A DNA stretch of 64,000 bases, taken from Streptomyces sp. MH60. GTDB lineage: Bacteria; Actinomycetota; Actinomycetes; Streptomycetales; Streptomycetaceae. Shown one piece after another: positions 15,844 through 24,825 of the stretch (within the stretch, counting starts at the first letter, position 1; the number at the start of each line of letters is the position of its first letter). Made by a program: the position numbers and the translations under genes. Location of the stretch: assembly GCF_002939385.1 (NCBI RefSeq), contig NZ_MULI01000016.1, positions 19,261-83,260 on the forward strand, written 5' to 3'. The notes under the pieces are model-generated. The model was not told the DNA's origin. It did no database searches and saw nothing but the letters and a program-made list of their open reading frames with translations.

Positions 15844-16403
15844 ATGACGGTGCGTGAGCGGCCCATGGACGGGGCGGTGGATCGCAGCCGTCGGTTCCGG
15901 GTGCGGGACGGCGTCGGACTCGTGCTGTTCGTCCTGGTCGGAGCGGCGGTGCTCGTCGGCGTGTTCGCAGGGTCGCGGTGGGCCGCACGCGAGAGCGCGC
16001 CCGTGCTGTACGACCTGCCCGGAGGGTCCTGGGGCGTCGGGGGCGTCCTTGGGCTGGTCACCCTCCTCGGGTGGGGCGGTGCCCTGTCGGGGCGGCCTGC
16101 GTCCGGTGTGGTCCTGCGCAGAGCTGCCCGCGGCGCGTGCTGTGCGGCTGCCGTCGCGCCGGTCTTCTACCTGTTCAGCGGCCTCAGGGCAAGAACTGCC
16201 GGTCCTACGAGCCGGACTGCTCGTACGTCCCCGGCACCGGCCCCGCGCTGCTCGTGTACGTCGGTTGCGTGGCCGTCGTGGGCTGGCTCACCTACCGGCG
16301 GCGCCGCGCCGTCCTCGAAGAGCGCCGTGCGCGGGAGCGTGAACGCCTGCGGAAGCTGCGCAAGAAGGGGAAGGGGAAGAGCCGTGCCGTCCGGCGGCCG
16401 TAG
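15844..16403 (+). pseudogene. Frameshifted small membrane protein
   Basis: Frame 1 from the ATG at 15844 gives an N-terminus with three membrane segments (GLVLFVLVGAAVLVGVFAG, GVLGLVTLLGWGGAL and the region ending APVFYLFSGL), then drifts into low-complexity Arg/Thr/Pro. From about 16186 the adjacent frame continues sensibly with GKNCRSYEPDCSYVPGTGP, a fourth membrane segment (LLVYVGCVAVVGWL) and a basic tail ending at 16403. A one-base deletion near 16183-16186 explains the switch; restoring one base would give a four-helix protein of about 187 residues. The start is uncertain (15778 is possible). A sequencing error cannot be excluded. Confidence 0.65.
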
Positions 16404-16430
16404 GCGGCGGCACGCCCGGCCGGCCCGCGC

Positions 16431-17315
16431 TCACACGAATGCCCGCCTCGGAAGCTCCACGGTCCGCAAACTCACCCACCGCCCCAGCCACTCCCACCGC
16501 ACCGCGCACGCGAACAGCAGGAACGGCGCCGGAACCCCGACCACCGCGACCGCCCACCCCGGCAGCACCCAGCCCAGCTGGGACACGCACAGGCAGCAGA
16601 CGAGGAGGGCCGCACCCGTACGGGCGAAGGCGAGCGCCGTTGAGGTCGTCGTACGGCGTGGGGCGGGTGCCGGTTGCAGGCGGGCTGCGACGGAGCAGCC
16701 CAGGGCCGCACCCGCGTGCAGTCCCCACAGGATGCCGCCCGGCAGGACGAGGGCGGGCGCGCCCGCGGCCGGGAAGCGGAAGCCGAGTCCGCAGGCCAGG
16801 CCCACGACGGCACCGGCCAGGACGCTCGTGAGGACGACGACGCCCGCCGCATGACCCCGCACCTGCTCGCCCAGGGTTTCCTCAGGCCGCACCGTACGGA
16901 AGACCGCCCCCGAGACCACCGCGTACACCGGCGTGCCGATCACCAGCACGATCGCCGCTCCGAAAATGCCGCCGCTCCTGCCGGGACCGTCGGTCGAGGG
17001 GAAGAGCCCCTCCGCCCACCAGGCCACCGGGGCCAGGAGCAGGACGAGGAGCCAGTAACCGGCCAGCAGGGCCCAGCCCGCGCCGATCCGCGCCCCGCGC
17101 CTTCGCGCCACCAGTGTCTGCAGCAGCCCGGCGACGGGCAGCGCGATCAGGGCCCAGGCGAAGAGGGAGGCCTCGCCGGTCCGGTCCCGTTCCTCGGCCT
17201 TCGCCCTGGCCCACTCGACCAGCTCGGGCCGGGACACCGCCAACAGCACCGTCAGGGCGAGGGCGAGCAGGCCCGCGGTGACGCCCGCCGCCACCCGCGG
17301 TCGGATGTCGCTCAC
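16431..17315 (-). CDS. Integral membrane protein, about eight segments (294 aa)
   Basis: The GTG start overlaps the stop of the upstream lipoprotein gene (GTGA), so the two are translationally coupled. Hydrophobic segments are spread along the protein, starting with GVTAGLLALALTVLLAV and ending with VPAPFLLFACAVRWEWL, with Arg-rich cytoplasmic loops. A central stretch (GGIFGAAIVLVIGTPVYAVVSG) is Gly-rich. I recognise no transporter or enzyme motif. As last gene of the three-gene run from 19035 it may act with the lipoprotein. Confidence 0.65.
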   Translation of the reverse strand: MSDIRPRVAAGVTAGLLALALTVLLAVSRPELVEWARAKAEERDRTGEASLFAWALIALPVAGLLQTLVARRRGARIGAGWALLAGYWLLVLLLAPVAWWAEGLFPSTDGPGRSGGIFGAAIVLVIGTPVYAVVSGAVFRTVRPEETLGEQVRGHAAGVVVLTSVLAGAVVGLACGLGFRFPAAGAPALVLPGGILWGLHAGAALGCSVAARLQPAPAPRRTTTSTALAFARTGAALLVCCLCVSQLGWVLPGWAVAVVGVPAPFLLFACAVRWEWLGRWVSLRTVELPRRAFV

Positions 17316-18079
17316 GAACTCGCCCCGCCTGCCAGCTTCCCGTTCTGCGCCTTCACCACCGTCGGCGACAGCCTCGCGTCGCTCGGTCTGCCGTTGGCGA
17401 TGGCCATGCCGTCGACCGAGAAGTAGACGGCGAGTACGTCGCCGCTGCGGACGATCTCGCCGTGCAGGACGTGCCGGACGCCGCGGAAGGTCATCGTGGA
17501 CGTGAAGCCGAGCGACTCGTCACCGGTCGGGGTGACCTGCTCCGCCGTGACGGAGTCGTACGGGCTCTCGTTGCCGTTCGCCTCGGCGGTGAAGCCGTCC
17601 CCGCACGCGTCCACGGCCTTTCGCGCGTCGGCGAAGGAGGACCGCGCCTTCCCCGGGGCGTAGGACGCCAGCGTGACGTACGTGAAGGTGACACCCTTCG
17701 TCAGCTTCGTCGGCGCGTCCGTCGGTCCCGAGGTCAGCCGGGTCAGGTCGGCCTCGGGGGTGCCGAGGGGCAGTTGGTTCATGGCGTACGCGAGGGGCGC
17801 GCAGACCGGCTTGACGACCGTCACCTCGTCCGTCGACTTGGCGAAGGCGTACGCGTCGTCCGGCTCGTCCACCTTGAAGCCGCCGGTGTCGGCCTCCGTG
17901 ACGATCGTCGTGGCCAGGCGCTCGGCGGGGGAGGGGGCCTTCAGCGAGGACGACGACGTGCTCGCCCTCGGTTTGTCGGCCGCCGGGTCCGGGTCCGGGT
18001 CCGAGCCGCCGCACGCGGTGAGTGCGGTGAGGGACAGCAGGGACAGGGCGGCGAGGGCTGCCGATGGGGGGCGGTTCAC
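17312..18079 (-). CDS. Lipoprotein (255 aa)
   Basis: The GTG at 18079 follows GGAG by 9 nt. The signal peptide ends in lipobox LTAC (Cys 23) and an Asp/Pro repeat follows. The mature domain contains ATTIVTEADTGGFKVD, a paired Cys (VKPVCAPLAY and AVDACGDGF) and a C-terminal beta-rich part (VLAVYFSVDGMAIANG). The layout is reminiscent of sensor-type lipoproteins found with actinobacterial kinases, but no family is assigned. It is coupled to the downstream membrane protein by a 4-bp overlap and lies 47 bp after the membrane protein at 18127-19035. Confidence 0.65.
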   Translation of the reverse strand: MNRPPSAALAALSLLSLTALTACGGSDPDPDPAADKPRASTSSSSLKAPSPAERLATTIVTEADTGGFKVDEPDDAYAFAKSTDEVTVVKPVCAPLAYAMNQLPLGTPEADLTRLTSGPTDAPTKLTKGVTFTYVTLASYAPGKARSSFADARKAVDACGDGFTAEANGNESPYDSVTAEQVTPTGDESLGFTSTMTFRGVRHVLHGEIVRSGDVLAVYFSVDGMAIANGRPSDARLSPTVVKAQNGKLAGGASS

Positions 18080-18126
18080 GGGTAGGTGCTCCGTTGCTCC
18101 GAGGACGGGAGGTGGTGGGGACGGCG

Positions 18127-19035
18127 TCAGTGGCCGTGGCCGTCGACCAGTTCGCGCAGCTGCGGAGAGAGCTCCGGTACGCGTGCGCCCGCTGCCTGCG
18201 CCGCCTCCAGCTCCTTGACGTACTGCCGGGCTTCCTCGCGCAACGCTTCCTTCTCGCGGCCCTGGCGGTGGCCCGCCAGCCAGATCCAGACGGCCAGGGG
18301 AACGAGCAGGAGGGCCGCGTATCCGACCCCGGTGCCCACGGTGACGGCCCAGGTCACGCCGCCCGCGCCGACGAGGATCAGGAGGCAGCCCGCCTCGTCG
18401 TGCCAGCCGCCCTCGTCCGCCGTCTGCTCGTAGCGCGAGACGGCCCAGGGCTTCGCCGGTACAGGAACAGGGACAGGCACGGAGGCCGTGGCCGTGGCCG
18501 AAGGCGCCGTCGCTGTCTCCGCGGGGGCTGCCGGTGCCGGTTCCACCGGCGGATACGTCGGGATCGGCGCCGCGCCCTTCCCGCCCCCGCTCGTCGTCCG
18601 ACCCTCCAGCCACGGCGGTATGTGCGCCAGCGGGATGCCGTGGGCGCGGGCGGTGCCGAGGACCTCGCGGTAGCCGGCGAGGGGGCCGTTGCGCAGGGCG
18701 CGCTTCCATTGGGTGCGCGCGTGTACGACCAGGGCCACGCCGATGACGGTGAGGGCGGCCGCGGCACCCAGTACGGCGAACAGGTGGGCGTCCAGCGCCG
18801 GGGACATCGAGATCCCGAACGGCAGGAACAGGCCCGCCATCAGCGCCAGCAGGCCCAGCCAGGCCGCCGGCCGGCGTTGCTCCGCCTCCAGGGCCTTGCG
18901 GCGCTCCGCCAGCAGTTCCGTCACGGCCGCGTCGTCGGTGTAGTCGACGCCGTACCGGGCGCCGATGTCCCGCGCGGCATCCCGTACCCGGGCGTCGGAC
19001 CGCAACGCCGCCCCGCTCACCGGAAGCAGACTCAT
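18127..19035 (-). CDS. Membrane protein with four segments and a Pro/Ala-rich linker (302 aa)
   Basis: The ATG at 19035 follows a GGGGGG run by 5 nt; the open frame upstream is unsupported. Two paired hydrophobic hairpins are visible: LGLLALMAGLFLPFGI with LFAVLGAAAALTVIGVALVV, and CLLILVGAGGVTWAVTV with ALLLVPLAVWIWLAG. They are separated by a Pro/Ala/Thr-rich linker with VPVPVPVP. The N-terminal cytoplasmic part and the C-terminal Glu/Ala-rich helix (REKEALREEARQYVKELEAA) may form coiled coils. Function unknown. Confidence 0.65.
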   Translation of the reverse strand: MSLLPVSGAALRSDARVRDAARDIGARYGVDYTDDAAVTELLAERRKALEAEQRRPAAWLGLLALMAGLFLPFGISMSPALDAHLFAVLGAAAALTVIGVALVVHARTQWKRALRNGPLAGYREVLGTARAHGIPLAHIPPWLEGRTTSGGGKGAAPIPTYPPVEPAPAAPAETATAPSATATASVPVPVPVPAKPWAVSRYEQTADEGGWHDEAGCLLILVGAGGVTWAVTVGTGVGYAALLLVPLAVWIWLAGHRQGREKEALREEARQYVKELEAAQAAGARVPELSPQLRELVDGHGH

Positions 19036-19537
19036 CTGTTCCCCCCGTTCTCTCTCCGTACGTGCCCCGTCACTGATCCGAGCGAAGATCATGGCACGGG
19101 CCGTCGGGCCCCTCGTGAGTGATTCGTGCAGGACCCATGGGTGCTCCGTGACGAACTGCACGCGGAGGGTGTCCGGGACTGGCCGTGCTGAATTAGCGCG
19201 AGCACAGTGGGAGGGGCCGCTCCGCGGGCCGTGCTCAACGGGGTTGCAATGGTGCGAAGTTGCAGATGAATAACGGTGGACGGGGCGGGTGGGCAGTAGG
19301 TGGGCATGCCTTGAGGGGCTTATGAGCGGCTGATACGGTGCGATGGCTTGACACTCGCCTTACTGCTGGTTATTCGCCCAGGTCGGGCGGGTGCGTCAGG
19401 GGATGCCCCGGGACGCCAGCGGTCGGGCGGACACGGGCGAAGTGTCCGAAATTGCAGATGATTCTGCGCACTTGGGCGATCGGCGTCCGAGTTGATACGT
19501 GGCAGACAATTTTCTTGGTTGTACGGGGAGCGGTTGC
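19036..19537. other. Intergenic region upstream of the tad operon (502 bp)
   Basis: No gene is supported here. It must hold the divergent promoters for the 18127-19035 gene and the tad operon. An imperfect 17-bp direct repeat, CGAARTTGCAGATGAWT, occurs near 19256-19272 and 19448-19464. The second copy extends into the small inverted repeat GCAGA-tgat-TCTGC. The repeats could be regulator sites for the pilus operon; this is weak evidence. Confidence 0.4.
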
Positions 19538-20260
19538 GTGAAGATCCAGGAGCGTACGGGGGCGGGCGCGGGACGTTCCGCGGCTCCGGCTCAGCCGTCG
19601 GTCGGTGACCGGCTTCCCAGCCCCCCTCGCGAGCGCAAACCGGCGCTGGCCGCGCTGGCGGTGCTGCTGATCCTGGTGGGCGCGCTGGGCGCGACGATGC
19701 TGGTGCTGCGGGCCGGGGACCGGGTGGAGGCCATCCAGTTGACGGCCGACATCAAGGCCGGTGAGTCCATCACCGACGCCAACACCAAGTCCGTCATGGT
19801 GAACGACGACTCCGGCGCCAACTTCGTCGCCTGGTCCCAGCGCGAGAGCCTGAAGAAGCTCCAGGCCAAGTCCACCCTCTACAAGGGCACGGTCGTCGTC
19901 GGGGAGATGTTCGCCGCCAAGTCCGCCATGGAGGAGGGCAAGGCCACGGTCGGCGTCTCCCTCAAGGAGGGCCAGTACCCGAAGGGCCTGGGCTCGGGCG
20001 ACAACGTCGCCGTCTACCGCGTCGGCAACAAGACCTCCGGCGGCGGCGATCAGGGCGGGGCGTCCGGTTCCGCCGGTGGCGCCGACAGCTCGCTGCTGGT
20101 CGAGCGCGCGGTGGTCGAGTCCGCCGACGCGACCTCGGGCGACAGTCTCGCCAGCACCAACCTGCCCGTCACGCTGACCGTCGACGCCGCCGACGCCGCT
20201 GCGCTGGCACAGGCCGCGTCCGCCGGCGAGGTCGCCGTCGTCCTGATCCCCGGCAACTAG
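19538..20260 (+). CDS. SAF-domain pilus assembly protein (CpaB/RcpC-like)
   Basis: The GTG at 19538 follows GGGGAG by 7 nt. The 240-residue product has a short cytoplasmic N-terminus, a membrane anchor (about 39-58; LAVLLILVGALGATMLVL) and an extracytoplasmic SAF-like domain. Its IQLTADIKAGESIT, YKGTVVVGEMF and VGVSLKEGQYPKGLGSGDNV blocks are typical of CpaB/RcpC proteins. A Gly/Ser linker (about 165-185) separates the C-terminal beta-rich part. It is the first gene of the Tad/Flp pilus operon. In other systems such proteins act at the outer membrane or periplasm; in this monoderm a cell-wall role is inferred. Confidence 0.75.
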   Translation: MKIQERTGAGAGRSAAPAQPSVGDRLPSPPRERKPALAALAVLLILVGALGATMLVLRAGDRVEAIQLTADIKAGESITDANTKSVMVNDDSGANFVAWSQRESLKKLQAKSTLYKGTVVVGEMFAAKSAMEEGKATVGVSLKEGQYPKGLGSGDNVAVYRVGNKTSGGGDQGGASGSAGGADSSLLVERAVVESADATSGDSLASTNLPVTLTVDAADAAALAQAASAGEVAVVLIPGN

Positions 20261-20277
20261 AAGGCGACGCAGAAGCC

Positions 20278-21171
20278 ATGGCCCTCATCGCCCTCGCCGC
20301 CGACAAGGGTTCCCCCGGCGTCACCACCGCGGCCGTCGCCCTCGCGGCGGTCTGGCCGCGCCGTGTCCTGCTCGCCGAGACCGACCCGGCGGGCGGCGAC
20401 CTGGTGTACCGGTCGGCCGCCGCGCACGGCGGTCCGCTGAACCCGAACACCGGCATGCTGTCGATCGCCGCCACCGCGCGCCGCGGCCTCGTGCCCGACC
20501 AGCTCTGGGACCACGTACAGCCGCTCAGCGGCGGCCTCGAAGTCCTCGTCGGGCTCGGGATCTCCGAGCAGGCCGCCGGGCTCGCCGGGCTGTGGCCCAC
20601 CCTCGGCCGGGCCTTCGCCTCCCTCGCCGACTCCCCGAACGCGCCCGCCGACGTCATCGCCGACTGCGGCCGTGTCAGCGGGGACTCCCCGGCCACGGAA
20701 CTCTTCCCGCACGCCGCCCTGGTGCTGCTGATCTCCCGCACCGAGCCGGAGGCCATCGCCCGGGTACGGGACCGCGCCGCCGCCCTGTCCAACAAGCTGC
20801 ACGGCGGAGCGCGCGGCGCCGCGAGCCTCGGCATGCCGCTGATCGGCGTCGTCCTCGTCGCCGACACCAACAGCGCCGGCAAGCTCTCCAGCCAGGTCAA
20901 CGACATGCTGGTGCACGCCCAGACCGGTGCCCGCGTGGTCGGCACGATCGCCGACGACCCGGCCGGGGCCGACCAGTTGGCCGGCCGCAGGCGCGGCCGG
21001 CTGGAGAAGTCGCTGCTCATCCGCTCGGCCCGCAAGGTCACCTCGGACCTCTACCAGCAGTTCGGCGCCGCCTGGTCGATGCCCACGGGTCCGACCGGTC
21101 ACGCCGGTCCCGGTGCCGCGGGCCATGCCGGTCCGGCCGGCATGTCCGGCCACGCGGGGGCCGGCCGATGA
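20278..21171 (+). CDS. tadZ: TadZ/CpaE-like MinD-family protein
   Basis: This 297-residue protein belongs to the ParA/MinD P-loop superfamily and probably localises the pilus machine at the membrane. The P-loop at residues 10-17, KGSPGVTT, keeps the signature first Lys but has Val where the second Lys of KGGxGKT should be, so ATP hydrolysis is doubtful. ETDPAGGD (about 38-45) matches the switch I Asp motif, and VIADCGR fits switch II. The C-terminal 30 residues are a Gly/His/Pro-rich tail. The gene is followed by tadA with an ATGA overlap. Confidence 0.75.
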   Translation: MALIALAADKGSPGVTTAAVALAAVWPRRVLLAETDPAGGDLVYRSAAAHGGPLNPNTGMLSIAATARRGLVPDQLWDHVQPLSGGLEVLVGLGISEQAAGLAGLWPTLGRAFASLADSPNAPADVIADCGRVSGDSPATELFPHAALVLLISRTEPEAIARVRDRAAALSNKLHGGARGAASLGMPLIGVVLVADTNSAGKLSSQVNDMLVHAQTGARVVGTIADDPAGADQLAGRRRGRLEKSLLIRSARKVTSDLYQQFGAAWSMPTGPTGHAGPGAAGHAGPAGMSGHAGAGR

Positions 21172-22475
21172 CCGCTGTCGACCACTCGTTGGTCAAGCGG
21201 TTCCGGCAGGACGCCGGCGACCGCATCTCCGAGCAGCGCCGCCAGGACCAGGTCGCCGGCGTCACGCCGATGTCCACCGAGGACGAACGGCACTACGCGC
21301 GCGCCGTCATCGCGCAGATACTCGAGGAGTACGCCCGCGCCGAGATCAACGCCGGGCGCACCCCGCTGGACGCGGAGACGGAGGAGGCGTACGCGGCGGC
21401 CGTGCACGCCGCGCTCTTCGGTGTCGGGCGGCTGCAACCGCTGCTCGACGACCCCGAGGTCGAGAACATCGACATCAACGGCTGCGACCACGTCTTCGTC
21501 GGCTACTCCGACGGGCGCGAGATGCGCGGCGAGCCGGTCGCCGAGACCGACGAGGAGCTCATCGAGCTGATCCAGATCCTCGGCGCCTACTCGGGCCTCT
21601 CCTCCCGCCCCTTCGACTCCGCCAACCCGCAGCTGGACCTCAGGCTGCCCGACGGTTCGCGTCTGTCGGCGGTCATGGACGTCGCCCGGCGCCCGGCGCT
21701 CTCCATCCGCCGCGCCCGCCTGGGCAAGGTCTTCATCTCCGACCTGGTCGGCAACGGCACCCTCACCCCCGAGCTGGGCCACTTCCTGGCCTGCGCGGTC
21801 CGGGCCCGCAAGAACATCATGATCGCGGGGGCCACCAACGCCGGAAAGACGACGCTGCTGCGCGCCCTCGCCAACGAGATCCCGCCGCACGAGCGGCTGA
21901 TCACGGTGGAGCGCGCGCTGGAGCTGGGCCTCGACACCTTCCCCGAACTCCACCCCAACGTCGTGGCGTTCGAGGAGCGGCTGCCCAACTCCGAGGGACA
22001 GGGCGCCATCGGCATGGCGGAACTGGTCCGCCGTTCGCTGCGTATGAACCCCTCCCGCGTCATCGTCGGTGAGGTGCTCGGCGACGAGATCGTCACCATG
22101 CTGAACGCGATGTCGCAGGGCAACGACGGCTCGCTCTCCACGATCCACGCCAACAGCTCGCACGAGGTCTTCAACCGCATCTCCACGTACGCGCTCCAGG
22201 CGACCGAGCGGCTGCCGATCGAGGCCAGCCAGATGCTGGTGGCCGGCGCCGTCAACTTCGTCGTCTTCGTCCAGCGGCGCAACGACTTCCAGAGCGGCGG
22301 CCGCCTCCAGCGCACGGTCACCTCGGTCCGCGAGGTCAACGGCGTCGACGGCCGCGTGCTGTCCAGCGAGGTGTTCGCCGAAGCGCCCGACGGCCAGGTC
22401 GTGCCGCACGCCCCCATCGCCTGCCTGGAGGATCTCATCGCCTACGGCTACCGGCCCAACGGAACGTGGGGGTGA
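21168..22475 (+). CDS. tadA: TadA/CpaF family secretion ATPase
   Basis: A type II/IV secretion ATPase (435 aa) that would power Flp pilus assembly. The ATG at 21168 overlaps the tadZ stop. Domains in order are a variable N-terminus, the N-terminal domain with EVENIDINGCDHVFV (about 98-112), and the ATPase core with Walker A GATNAGKTT (Lys about 226). An Asp/Glu-box region (ITVERALELGL) and Walker B RVIVGEV (about 297-303) follow, then SLSTIHANS with the conserved His. Length and motifs agree with actinobacterial TadA. It is followed after 14 bp by tadB. Confidence 0.92.
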   Translation: MTAVDHSLVKRFRQDAGDRISEQRRQDQVAGVTPMSTEDERHYARAVIAQILEEYARAEINAGRTPLDAETEEAYAAAVHAALFGVGRLQPLLDDPEVENIDINGCDHVFVGYSDGREMRGEPVAETDEELIELIQILGAYSGLSSRPFDSANPQLDLRLPDGSRLSAVMDVARRPALSIRRARLGKVFISDLVGNGTLTPELGHFLACAVRARKNIMIAGATNAGKTTLLRALANEIPPHERLITVERALELGLDTFPELHPNVVAFEERLPNSEGQGAIGMAELVRRSLRMNPSRVIVGEVLGDEIVTMLNAMSQGNDGSLSTIHANSSHEVFNRISTYALQATERLPIEASQMLVAGAVNFVVFVQRRNDFQSGGRLQRTVTSVREVNGVDGRVLSSEVFAEAPDGQVVPHAPIACLEDLIAYGYRPNGTWG

Positions 22476-22489
22476 CGGGGAGGATGCGG

Positions 22490-23527
22490 ATGACCACACT
22501 CGCGGCACCGGATTCGCTCGGCTCCATGGGCGGACTGTTCTCGCCCACCGTCCTGTACGCGCTCGGCTGCGGTGTCGCCGTCGGCGGCGGCCTCGCCCTC
22601 CTCCTGATCGCGGTACGCGGACTGCCCGCCAAGCCCGAGCACGAGAAGCGACAGGCCAGCGAGCGCGTCAACGAGCTGGTCCGCTGGGCGGGCCGGCGCG
22701 GCTCCGCCGCGGCCCTCGTCGGCCTCGCCGTCCTGCTCCTGACCCGCTGGGCGGTGCTCGGCATCGCGGCCGGTGTCCTCGTCTTCTTCTGGGACCGCCT
22801 CTTCGGCGGTGCCTCCGAGGAACGCGCCGCCATGAAGCGGGTCGAGGCCCTCGCCTCCTGGACGGAGTCGCTGCGCGACACCATCGCGGGCGCGGTCGGC
22901 CTGGAGCAGGCCATCCCCGCCTCGGCCCGCGCCGCCGCCCCGGTCCTGCGGCCCCACCTGGACGCCCTGGTCGACCGGCTGCGCTCGCGCACCCCGCTGC
23001 CCGACGCGCTCCAGCACCTCGCCGACGAGATCGACGACGCGTCCGCCGACATCATCGTCGCGGCGCTGATCCTCAACGCGCGGCTGCGCGGCCCGGGTCT
23101 GCGGCAGGTCCTCGGCGCGCTCGCCAAGTCGGCGCGCGAGGAGGTCGACATGCGCCAGCGCGTGATGGCGCAGCGCGCCTCGACCCGCCGGTCCGTGCAG
23201 ATCGTGGTGGCGGTGTCGGTCCTCTTCGTCCTCGGCCTGTCCATCTTCAACCGGGACTTCGTCGAGCCGTACGGCTCACCCGTCGGCCAGCTCGTCCTGG
23301 CCTGCGTGTGCGGGCTGTTCGCGCTGGGCTTCTGGTGGCTGCGCAAGCTGTCGACCATCGAGACGCCGGAACGCTTCCTGGTCCGCGACGGCTCCGACGT
23401 CCAGTTCGTACGCCCCCGCACGCCGGGACAGCCGGGCCCCTCCGGCCAGCCGGGACAGCCCGTGCAGCGCCTGCCGCAACCGGCGCAGCCGTCGCCGGCG
23501 TCTGGGGACGAGGGGGTACGACGATGA
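22490..23527 (+). CDS. tadB: TadB-like inner-membrane pilus platform protein
   Basis: Of two nearby ATGs, 22490 has GGGGAGG at proper spacing. The 345-residue product has two N-terminal membrane segments, the T2SSF domain (about 110-230; SWTESLRDTIAGAVGLEQAI, LAKSAREEVDMRQRV) and two C-terminal membrane segments (VVAVSVLFVLGLSIF, LVLACVCGLFALGFWWL). A Pro/Gln/Gly-rich cytoplasmic tail follows. It forms the platform that TadA acts on, together with TadC. The stop overlaps the tadC start (ATGA). Confidence 0.85.
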   Translation: MTTLAAPDSLGSMGGLFSPTVLYALGCGVAVGGGLALLLIAVRGLPAKPEHEKRQASERVNELVRWAGRRGSAAALVGLAVLLLTRWAVLGIAAGVLVFFWDRLFGGASEERAAMKRVEALASWTESLRDTIAGAVGLEQAIPASARAAAPVLRPHLDALVDRLRSRTPLPDALQHLADEIDDASADIIVAALILNARLRGPGLRQVLGALAKSAREEVDMRQRVMAQRASTRRSVQIVVAVSVLFVLGLSIFNRDFVEPYGSPVGQLVLACVCGLFALGFWWLRKLSTIETPERFLVRDGSDVQFVRPRTPGQPGPSGQPGQPVQRLPQPAQPSPASGDEGVRR

Positions 23528-24444
23528 ATCTGACCATGCCGGTCCTGGTCGGCGCCGTCATCGGCCTGGGCATCTACGCCCTGGTCCGGGCCCTGATGCC
23601 GAGCAGACGCAGCCCGATCCAGCAGGTCGCCCGGATCGACGCCATGCGGGCACGTGGAGCGGCGTACGAGTCGTCCCGCGCGGCGAAGGACACCAGCCGT
23701 CTCGGTTCGCTGCGGGCCCAGGTCGGCGCCCGGGTCGCCGAGCTGTACCTCCAGCAGGGCTGGGAGCAGCGCTCGCTGCGCGCGGACCTCGCGGTCCTCG
23801 ACCGCAGCTGGGAGAAGTTCCTGGCGACGAAGGCGCTGCTGGCCGCGGGCGGGCTGTTCTTCGGCCCGTTCCTGTTCGCCATCGTGTGGCAGCTGGGCTT
23901 CGGCAGCAGCCCGATCATCCCGGTCTGGCTGGCCCTGCTCTGCGCCGCGCTCTTCTTCTTCCTCCCCGACCTGGAGGTCCGCAGGGACGCCGCCGAGAAG
24001 CGCCGTGACCTGCGGCGCGTGATCGGCGCCTATCTGGACCTGGTCTCCATGAGCCTGGCCGGCGGACGTGGTCTGCCGGAGGCGCTGATGGCGGCGGCCG
24101 AGGTGTCGGACGGCTGGGCCACCCACCGCATCCGCAACGCGCTGGCCGACGCGCGCATCACCGGCATCAGCCAGTGGCAGGCGCTGGGCCAGCTCGGCGA
24201 GGACCTGGGCGTCGAGGAACTCAAGGACCTCTCCGCCTCGCTCGCCCTGGTGGCGGACGACGGCGCCAAGGTCCGCGAGTCCCTCGCCTCCCGCGCCGAG
24301 ACCATGCGCCACCGCGAACTCTCCGAGATCGAGGGCAGCGCGGGTGAGAAGTCCCAGTCGATGCTCGTGGCCCAGCTCCTGCTGTGCGCCGGGTTCCTGG
24401 TGTTCCTGATCTATCCGGCGGCGATGAGGGTGTTCCAGGTGTGA
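23524..24444 (+). CDS. tadC: TadC-like inner-membrane pilus platform protein
   Basis: A 306-residue T2SSF-family protein and the second half of the platform. It has an N-terminal membrane segment, a paired hydrophobic region (ALLAAGGLFFGPFLFAIVW and VWLALLCAALFFFLPDL), the T2SSF domain with LVSMSLAGGRGLPEALMAAA, and a C-terminal segment (AQLLLCAGFLVFLIYPAAM). The ATG at 23524 is embedded in the tadB stop. The Flp pilin gene follows after an 89-bp gap, so a processing site or extra promoter for the abundant pilin could lie there. Confidence 0.85.
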   Translation: MNLTMPVLVGAVIGLGIYALVRALMPSRRSPIQQVARIDAMRARGAAYESSRAAKDTSRLGSLRAQVGARVAELYLQQGWEQRSLRADLAVLDRSWEKFLATKALLAAGGLFFGPFLFAIVWQLGFGSSPIIPVWLALLCAALFFFLPDLEVRRDAAEKRRDLRRVIGAYLDLVSMSLAGGRGLPEALMAAAEVSDGWATHRIRNALADARITGISQWQALGQLGEDLGVEELKDLSASLALVADDGAKVRESLASRAETMRHRELSEIEGSAGEKSQSMLVAQLLLCAGFLVFLIYPAAMRVFQV

Positions 24445-24533
24445 CGCAGCTTTCCCCGCACCCGCCCCGGACCCGATCCAGCAGCATCGAGCGGCTTCGC
24501 TCCCCGAACTGATACGAGAGGACAGAACCCACC

Positions 24534-24794
24534 ATGAACGGACGGAACTTCCGCACCGGCACCACGGGCATCGTGCCCGTCGACTTCCTGATCACCTACC
24601 TGCGGGCCCGCGTGGACCGCGCCCGCTCCGGCGAACTGGACCGCGGCGCCTCCGCGGTCGAGTGGGTCATCATCTCCGCGGTCGTCGTCGCGATCGTCGG
24701 CGTGGTGGCCGCCATCATCAACGCCGCGCTCAGCGACGGCGCCAACAAGGTCGGCGACTGCATCAAGGGCGCGGACGCGGGCAAGACCTGCTGA
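24534..24794 (+). CDS. flp: Flp-type pilin
   Basis: An 86-residue pilin precursor. The leader is long (about 37 residues) and basic, followed by the processing region GASAVEWVIISAVVVAIVGVV. The Glu at position 5 of the hydrophobic stretch is the class IVb signature, and cleavage is expected after the Gly by a TadV-type peptidase (36650-37393). The C-terminus has two Cys that could form a loop. GAGAGGA lies 10 nt before the ATG. The long leader compared with Gram-negative Flp is usual for actinobacterial copies. Confidence 0.85.
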   Translation: MNGRNFRTGTTGIVPVDFLITYLRARVDRARSGELDRGASAVEWVIISAVVVAIVGVVAAIINAALSDGANKVGDCIKGADAGKTC

Positions 24795-24825
24795 CGGCCG
24801 TACGCGGCTGTACGGCTCTACGGCT

